A stretch of DNA of 58,847 bases, from positions 1-58,847 of the forward strand of contig CACCVU010000003.1 in NCBI GenBank assembly GCA_902549495.1, given 5' to 3'. A program made the position numbers and the translations under genes. This document shows, in pieces, positions 53,164 to 58,847 of the stretch (position 1 is the first letter of the stretch; the number at the start of each line of letters is the position of its first letter). The notes under the pieces were generated by a model. The model was given only the letters and a program-made list of their open reading frames with translations. It did not search any database and was not told the DNA's origin. Source of the stretch: an uncultured Pelagibacteraceae bacterium. Its GTDB lineage: Bacteria; Pseudomonadota; Alphaproteobacteria; Pelagibacterales; Pelagibacteraceae.

Positions 53164-54054
53164 TTAGTGTGTTATATTTAGAGTGTTTTTTAAATTTTTT
53201 TGACTTTCTAGTAAGTCTTGTTTTTTTTCTCTTAAAGAAACTATTAATATAACCAAATTAAAAATAAATATTGAAGCAATTAAAAGTGTAGAAAAAATAC
53301 CTAAATATTTTTTTAGAAAAAACAACAGTAACATTAAAATAATTGATCTTAAAAAAACATGGATTTTAAATACTGCTATTATCGAAAATGAGTGAATGAT
53401 TAATTTAAATAAAGACATTTTAGAAGGTCCAAAATACCTTTTACCTCTTATAGAGCTTATTACGCTAAATTTTTTCAATTTTTTTTTTACTGTGCCAGAA
53501 TAGCTGCTCCATAAACTTGGTGAAGAAGAAATAATCTCAACATCTTTTTTTGTCAAACAACTAAAATTTCCAAAGTTAATAATTTTACCTGTAAAAAAAT
53601 GAGTGATAATTTTATGCATAAAATATAAAAATTGAAAAATAGCCCCCTCAGATCTCTTGACTCTTTTTGCAACTACTGAATTCGTTGGATTTTTAAGTAC
53701 TTCATTAATTAAACTTTCAAGCTCATCCGGACGATCTTCTCCATCACCATCCATTAAAATTAAATAATCAAATTTTTCATTTTGAATAACATATCTTATT
53801 CCAAATGCATTACATCTTGCATGACCTCTATTTTCTTTCATATTTAGAATTTTCAAAGATCTTAGTATTTCAGGTTTTTTTAATTCTGGTATTGTAGCTG
53901 TGGACGCATCGTTGACTACTAGGCATTCAAAAATTAAATTATTAAAATTCTTCAAATTTTTTTCAATATCAATTAATAACTTTTTAAGGGATTCCCAATC
54001 ATTGAATACTGGAATTAAAATTATGATTTTTTTCATCTTTTTCCGATCATACAA
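53164..54054 (-). CDS. Family 2 glycosyltransferase with C-terminal TM segments
   Basis: IILIPVFNDWESLKKLL, VVNDASTATIPEL, LILMDGDGEDRPDEL. Confidence 0.85.
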   Translation of the reverse strand: MYDRKKMKKIIILIPVFNDWESLKKLLIDIEKNLKNFNNLIFECLVVNDASTATIPELKKPEILRSLKILNMKENRGHARCNAFGIRYVIQNEKFDYLILMDGDGEDRPDELESLINEVLKNPTNSVVAKRVKRSEGAIFQFLYFMHKIITHFFTGKIINFGNFSCLTKKDVEIISSSPSLWSSYSGTVKKKLKKFSVISSIRGKRYFGPSKMSLFKLIIHSFSIIAVFKIHVFLRSIILMLLLFFLKKYLGIFSTLLIASIFIFNLVILIVSLREKKQDLLESQKNLKNTLNITH

Positions 54055-55406
54055 TAGCCCACTGGCTTAATTGTACCATAAATACCAGGGCAAATTTTCT
54101 TTAGCACTTTAGGATTGCCTGTATATATTACTCCTTGATCCTTTTTTAAATTTCTAGCCTTATTTTTAAATTCTAGCATCCAAATAGGTCTTGAGGTTAA
54201 GTGGTAGGATAAATTTCCTGCTGACCATTCGTCGCCAACTACAAACTTAATTTCATTCACAAAATTATCGTCCCATTTGTTTTGTACGAGTCTAGATATT
54301 TCTTTTCCAGGATAATCTGTTCTTTTTGTATCATCTAAAAGAGAAACTCCCATATAAGAAACGGGTGATAAAAAGAAAAAAAATAAAAAAATAGCATAAA
54401 ATTTTTTAAGTTTTTTTAAGTTAATATTGTTTTTAAATAACTCAAAAAATAATATACCAAAAAAAAGATAAAAAGGCGTCATCCACATTGTTCTTATTTT
54501 CGCACCAGTTATTATTGAGGTTAACAAAACAAGCATTAAGGGTACTAAAGTAATTGTAAAAAGAAATAATATTTTTTTATTTAGAATATTTCTTTTAAAA
54601 TAGAATTTTTTTAGCAAAACTGATGCCATTAGAAAAAAAGGAGTTAAAATTATTAATTGCTTAAGTGTAAAAACTAATGGATTTATTAAATGATCCAAAA
54701 AATCAGTTTCTGAAAGACTTGATCTGTTTAAACCATAAAATATTGTAATGAAATCATTCTTAAAAAGCCAGATAAAATGCGGGCATAAAATAATTAATGA
54801 AATTAATATCGATAATAAATAATTAAAAAAAATTTTCTTATTTTTAAAAAAAATAGATACTAAAAATAAAAAAATAGAAATTAAAAAATATATAAAAAGA
54901 TATTTTGATAAAAAACCAAAAGCAGAAAAAATACCAAATAATATCCAGTTTGAAGTTTCTTTTGAACTTATGCCTTTCCATAAAAAATAAGATGTTAAAG
55001 CAAAGAAAGGTAATTGACTTAAATTTACGTTAAATTCTGGAGAAGTAAAATTATAAAAATAAATTCCCTCTAAAATTAAAACTGAAAGTAAGGAATAAAT
55101 TTCATTTTGAAAAATTTCAATTGAGAGTTTCCAAACGAAGATAAAAGCAATTACAACAAAAATTTGGCTTAAAAGATAGTACGCCCAATCCTGTGACCCG
55201 AAAAAAGAGAAAAAAACTTCAACAGCGAAAGCGCTAAATGGAGGATGTTTACTAAAACCCCAGTCAAGATTGCTACCCCATGCCAAAGCTTCTATGGTAT
55301 CTAAAGGCAAATTAATATTTGATATTGATGGAATCAATGTCCAAATAAATAAATGGATAGTTAGAAATGTATAAAAAATTTTCGATATGTTTTTTTTTCT
55401 GATCAT
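54033..55406 (-). CDS. Polytopic glycosyltransferase, GT39/ArnT-like
   Basis: Many TM segments, extracytoplasmic loop 1 with LDTIEALAWGSNLDWGFSKHPPFSAF; overlaps GT2 gene. Confidence 0.78.
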   Translation of the reverse strand: MIRKKNISKIFYTFLTIHLFIWTLIPSISNINLPLDTIEALAWGSNLDWGFSKHPPFSAFAVEVFFSFFGSQDWAYYLLSQIFVVIAFIFVWKLSIEIFQNEIYSLLSVLILEGIYFYNFTSPEFNVNLSQLPFFALTSYFLWKGISSKETSNWILFGIFSAFGFLSKYLFIYFLISIFLFLVSIFFKNKKIFFNYLLSILISLIILCPHFIWLFKNDFITIFYGLNRSSLSETDFLDHLINPLVFTLKQLIILTPFFLMASVLLKKFYFKRNILNKKILFLFTITLVPLMLVLLTSIITGAKIRTMWMTPFYLFFGILFFELFKNNINLKKLKKFYAIFLFFFFLSPVSYMGVSLLDDTKRTDYPGKEISRLVQNKWDDNFVNEIKFVVGDEWSAGNLSYHLTSRPIWMLEFKNKARNLKKDQGVIYTGNPKVLKKICPGIYGTIKPVGYCMIGKR

Positions 55407-55434
55407 TTGATTAATTATTACAATTTATAAGCTA

Positions 55435-55462
55435 TTGACACGACTAAAATCAAACATATACT
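55435..55462 (+). promoter_or_regulatory. Near-consensus sigma70 promoter for dksA/traR-like gene
   Basis: TTGACA (55435-55440), 16-nt spacer, TATACT (55457-55462), ATG at 55479. Confidence 0.6.
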
Positions 55463-55478
55463 CCTCCAAATTCAAAAA

Positions 55479-55904
55479 ATGCCAAAAAAAACTATTACAA
55501 AAAAAAAATATACACCATCAAGTAAAGAGAAATACATGTGTACAAAACATAAGAAATTTTTCACTGATGAACTACTTAAGTGGAAAAGTGATATAATCAA
55601 ATCAAATAATTTAGGAAATATTTTAAACTCATCAGACGATAACGTTTCCTCTGCAGACATGATCGATCAAGCTTCATCATATACTGATAAATCAGTTGAA
55701 ATGAAATCTTTAAATAGAAGTAGGAAACTTATTTCAAAAATAAATTCTGCTTTACAAAGGCTAAAAGAAGGAACATATGGATTTTGTGAGGAGACAGGTG
55801 AACCTATAGGTTTAAAAAGATTAATGGCAAGACCAGTTGCAACTCTTTCAATTGAGGCTCAGGAAAGGCATGAAAGAGATGAAAAAATATTTATTGACGA
55901 TTAA
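55479..55904 (+). CDS. dksA: DksA/TraR-family transcription regulator
   Basis: INSALQRLKEGTYGFCEETGEPIGLKRLMARPVATLSIEAQERHE. Confidence 0.9.
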   Translation: MPKKTITKKKYTPSSKEKYMCTKHKKFFTDELLKWKSDIIKSNNLGNILNSSDDNVSSADMIDQASSYTDKSVEMKSLNRSRKLISKINSALQRLKEGTYGFCEETGEPIGLKRLMARPVATLSIEAQERHERDEKIFIDD

Positions 55905-56527
55905 GGTTTTGGAATAATCTCACCTTTTTTCAAAAGATCAAAACCTTTTTTCACAGCTTTTCTATTTGAAATTTCCTCATACCATCTAGTCAAATTTTTA
56001 AAGGTTTTAAGACCTATGTCGTGCCAATCGTGTCTAGCAATCCATGGGAAAGTTGCAATATCAGCTATAGTGTAATCTTTTCCTGCAAGAAATTTACTAT
56101 AAGATAGTCTTTCATCTAATTCTCTATAAATTCTCTCGGAAATCTTAAAATATCTATTTTCACCAAATTCACTCTTGCCAGGATTGTAATGATGAAACTG
56201 GTGATGTTGACCTAACATTGGTCCAACATAGGCCATTTGCCCCATTAACCATTGATTTATTATATTTCTATTTTTTTTATCGTAAAACTGACCGCTTTTT
56301 TCTCCTAAGTACATTAATATTGCACCAGACTCGAAAACACTTTCATTATTACCGTGGTCTATAATCACAGGAATTTTACTAAATGGGCTTATTTTTTTAA
56401 ACTCTTTACTGAATTGTTCGTCTTTATTTATATTTATTTTTGTTATTTTATAATCAAACTGAATCTCCTCAAGCATGATTGTAATTTTCTTACCGTTTGG
56501 AGTATTTGCGGTAAGCACCTCAATCAT
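55901..56527 (-). CDS. Glutathione S-transferase (YghU/YfcG-like)
   Basis: TANTPNGKKITIMLEE, FSKIPVIID, SVFESGAILMYLGEKSG, FLAGKDYTIADIATFPWI. Confidence 0.9.
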   Translation of the reverse strand: MIEVLTANTPNGKKITIMLEEIQFDYKITKININKDEQFSKEFKKISPFSKIPVIIDHGNNESVFESGAILMYLGEKSGQFYDKKNRNIINQWLMGQMAYVGPMLGQHHQFHHYNPGKSEFGENRYFKISERIYRELDERLSYSKFLAGKDYTIADIATFPWIARHDWHDIGLKTFKNLTRWYEEISNRKAVKKGFDLLKKGEIIPKP

Positions 56528-57537
56528 TTTTTTCCTAATCTATTGTGAATTGTTTTAGAGGAAGTAGTAAATTCAAATCGGTATTTTTCATTAGGTCTGG
56601 CTCTTTTAAAACATTCTACAGAAGCTAGGGCAACTTCATGAAATCCGGAGAGTATTAATTTTAATTTTCCAGGATAGGAACAAATATCTCCTGCAGCAAA
56701 TATACCTTTTTTATTCGTTTCGAAATTTTCTGAATTTACCTCAATAGTTTTTTTGTTCATATTCAGCCCCCATTCAGCAATTGGACCTAGTTTCATTATT
56801 AAACCAAAAAATCCTAAAATTATATCTGTTCGAATTTTTTCTGTTTTTCCATCATCAAATTTAATATTAATAGACCTTAATTCTTTTTCGTTATCTAAAG
56901 ACACAATTTGGCAAGGTGTTTTTATTGAAACTTTTCCTTCTTTCTCTAATTTTCTTAATTCTGAAAGAGTGTGTTGAGCTCCTCTAAACTCATTTCTTCT
57001 GTGTATAAGTGTTATTTTTGAATATTTTGAAAGCTCTAGAGCCCAGTCTAAAGCTGAGTCTCCACCCCCAAAAATTGAAATTTTTTTATTTTGAAAATGA
57101 TCTTTATTTTTAACAGCATAAAACACGGACTTCCCTTCAAGTTTTTCAGCTTCTTTTAAAGAAATTTTTCTGGGTTCAAATGAACCTACTCCACCAGCAA
57201 TAATAATATTTGGCGCTGTAAATTGATTTTTATTATTTGTTTTCACAATCCAATTATCTTTTTCTTGCTTAACCTCATCAACTCTCTCATTTAAAAATAG
57301 TTCAGTTTTAAATGGTTTTATTTGCTCTAGTAATCTAGTGGTTAATTGCTCCCCCGTACATTCCGGCACTGCTGGAATATCGTAAATAGGTTTATCTGGA
57401 TAAAGTTCAATACACTGTCCACCAGCTTTATCTAGGTTATCAATTACTACAGCCTTAAGACCTTTTATGCCTAGTTGATGGACTGCAAAAAGACCTACCG
57501 GGCCAGCACCAATAATTATAACGTCAGTTTTTTTCAC
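56524..57537 (-). CDS. Thioredoxin-reductase-like ferredoxin-NADP+ reductase
   Basis: IIGAGPVGLFAVHQLGIKGLKAVVIDNLDKAGGQCIELYPDKPIYDIPA, FGGGDSALDWAL, GIFAAGDICSYPGKLKLILSGFHE; lacks the CxxC of thioredoxin reductases. Confidence 0.9.
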   Translation of the reverse strand: MKKTDVIIIGAGPVGLFAVHQLGIKGLKAVVIDNLDKAGGQCIELYPDKPIYDIPAVPECTGEQLTTRLLEQIKPFKTELFLNERVDEVKQEKDNWIVKTNNKNQFTAPNIIIAGGVGSFEPRKISLKEAEKLEGKSVFYAVKNKDHFQNKKISIFGGGDSALDWALELSKYSKITLIHRRNEFRGAQHTLSELRKLEKEGKVSIKTPCQIVSLDNEKELRSINIKFDDGKTEKIRTDIILGFFGLIMKLGPIAEWGLNMNKKTIEVNSENFETNKKGIFAAGDICSYPGKLKLILSGFHEVALASVECFKRARPNEKYRFEFTTSSKTIHNRLGKK

Positions 57538-57857
57538 TAAGTTTGTTTCTCCGGAGTAGTTACCTCTAATCCATCTAATTCTTCGTTAACTATTATTTGA
57601 CAGCTAAGTCTACTATTTTTTTTTGGTTCAAATGCCATATCAATCATATCAATTTCCGCATCTTCTGCTTTTGGTATCTTATCAAACCATTTGTCGTCGA
57701 CGTACACATGACATGTAGCACAAGCCATAGATCCCCCACAGTCAGCGTCGATACCGGGTATCTCCTTTTGAATTGCGCCTTCCATAACTGACAAGCCATT
57801 TTCAACTTCAATAGTTTTTGAAGTTCCCTGGTGATCTTTATAAGTAATTTTAGGCAT
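57537..57857 (-). CDS. Adrenodoxin-type 2Fe-2S ferredoxin
   Basis: DADCGGSMACATCHVYVDDKW...RLSCQI cysteine pattern. Confidence 0.93.
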   Translation of the reverse strand: MPKITYKDHQGTSKTIEVENGLSVMEGAIQKEIPGIDADCGGSMACATCHVYVDDKWFDKIPKAEDAEIDMIDMAFEPKKNSRLSCQIIVNEELDGLEVTTPEKQT

Positions 57858-57860
57858 CTT

Positions 57861-57995
57861 TTAATAATAAGCCAAATAAATTGAAATAATAACTACCCAA
57901 AAAAAAGCATAATAAAGAATGTAGCCCTTCACAGTAAAAGGCATTTTTTTTAATCTTCTTTTTCCTTTTCCTTTATAAGGTTTTGAAATTTCCAT
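57861..57995 (-). CDS. Small single-TM protein (44 aa), not in supplied ORF track
   Basis: ATG at 57995: MEISKPYKGKGKRRLKKMPFTVKGYILYYAFFWVVIISIYLAYY*; basic N-terminus then hydrophobic segment. Confidence 0.6.
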   Translation of the reverse strand: MEISKPYKGKGKRRLKKMPFTVKGYILYYAFFWVVIISIYLAYY

Positions 57996-58014
57996 TGTTT
58001 ATTAGTACCAAAAA

Positions 58015-58049
58015 AAAAGGGCAAGTATGTGAGACATACCCGCCCTTTT
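58015..58049 (-). terminator. Intrinsic terminator of proteorhodopsin gene
   Basis: Minus strand AAAAGGGCGGGTATGTCTCACATACTTGCCCTTTTTTTTT: long stem with CTC loop plus T-tract, directly after the stop codon. Confidence 0.85.
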
Positions 58050-58063
58050 CAATTTATTATCTA

Positions 58064-58834
58064 TTATCTAGATGATAATCTTGTGTTTTGCATTGCTGCT
58101 GCCCAAATAACTAGACCAAAAGCGATCTTGTTAACAAAGTCAGCTAAGTTATAAATAACGTTTAAAGCGTTTGCATCAACACCACCAGTTAGGTAACCGA
58201 AAATATATCCTAATGGATAAATCGCCCAACCAATAGTTACGATTATTCTCATAGCGCTGAATGCTGTAGACATAGCTTTGTTACCAGCTTTTGCCGCCAT
58301 TGTTCCAGCTTCACCTGAGAATATTTCAAACAAGATGTAAATCCATCCAGCCATTCCAATTACGAAACCTACAAATGGTTGAATATAACCGGCTTCACCT
58401 AAGTATCCACCGATTAACATTACTAATGAACCAATTAATAGCTTCCAGAATATAGAAGTTGGCACCTTTCTTACAGCTGCCAAGATTAGATAGAATTCGA
58501 TCATTTGAAGAGGTACAGTAATTAACCAATCGATATATCTATATACCGTTGGAGAGTCACCCGTACTCACCCAAACTTCTCTCATATACATGTAGTGAAC
58601 GAATGCAACACCAGTTACAAGTCCAGCTACTGTTAAAGATGTTCTCCATGATGCAGCAACAGTTCCTCTTTCTGCAAAGAAAAACACAGTTGTTGCTATC
58701 ATACCCATTGAAACAAGCCAGAATGAAATACCTACGAAATCATTTGTCTGTAACAATGCAGTCGCTGCGTTAGCTGAGCTTGTTATACCTAAAAAGGCAA
58801 CAGCTGCTAAAGCAAGAAGACCTAATTTTCTCAT
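58064..58834 (-). CDS. Proteorhodopsin (predicted blue-absorbing proton pump)
   Basis: Signal peptide; RYIDWLITVPLQMIEFYLIL (D102, T106, Q110, E113 = GPR D97/T101/105/E108), retinal Lys in DFVNKIAFG (K236), His80 equivalent of H75. Confidence 0.97.
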   Translation of the reverse strand: MRKLGLLALAAVAFLGITSSANAATALLQTNDFVGISFWLVSMGMIATTVFFFAERGTVAASWRTSLTVAGLVTGVAFVHYMYMREVWVSTGDSPTVYRYIDWLITVPLQMIEFYLILAAVRKVPTSIFWKLLIGSLVMLIGGYLGEAGYIQPFVGFVIGMAGWIYILFEIFSGEAGTMAAKAGNKAMSTAFSAMRIIVTIGWAIYPLGYIFGYLTGGVDANALNVIYNLADFVNKIAFGLVIWAAAMQNTRLSSR

Positions 58835-58847
58835 GAAAACCTCCCTC

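Noticed and set aside
58549-58773. Plus-strand 74-aa ORF opposite proteorhodopsin
   Set aside because: Antisense shadow of the proteorhodopsin gene.
1-58847. CRISPR array, tRNA/rRNA, transposase, integrase or prophage genes
   Set aside because: Read through intergenic gaps and ORFs and saw no repeat-spacer pattern, cloverleaf-like tRNA sequence, rRNA or mobile-element proteins; a tRNAscan/Infernal run would be decisive.

Overview
Strongly AT-rich, gene-dense bacterial chromosome segment. Gene content, synteny and protein character indicate a streamlined alphaproteobacterium of the SAR11/Pelagibacterales type (inferred from sequence, not searched). Nearly all of the window is core housekeeping genes: prfB (with a programmed +1 frameshift), mrcA, rne, thiSG, aroQ, accBC, aspS, hda, purMN, ndk, pepA, lptFGD, surA, pdxA, rsmA, gmk, acpP-fabG-fabD, rpsF-rpsR-rplI-dnaB, cvpA-purF, bamB-like, panB, guaA, guaB, rlmE, pssA, psd, icd, alaS, recA, tolC. 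It ends with a blue-type proteorhodopsin / small membrane ORF / ferredoxin / ferredoxin reductase cluster. I saw no tRNA, rRNA, CRISPR, transposon or phage genes. The most interesting observations are: (1) a stand-alone protein carrying the C-terminal domain of class II ribonucleotide reductase; (2) an IMP dehydrogenase lacking its CBS/Bateman module; (3) an RNase E/G lacking the Zn-link cysteines; (4) all eight convergent gene junctions overlap, four of them sharing a single TTAA/TTAG tetramer as both stop codons; (5) an unannotated 44-aa membrane ORF between proteorhodopsin and ferredoxin; (6) an 11-bp perfect hairpin at the start of a DUF779 gene. I did not find convincing evidence of a completely novel multi-gene system.
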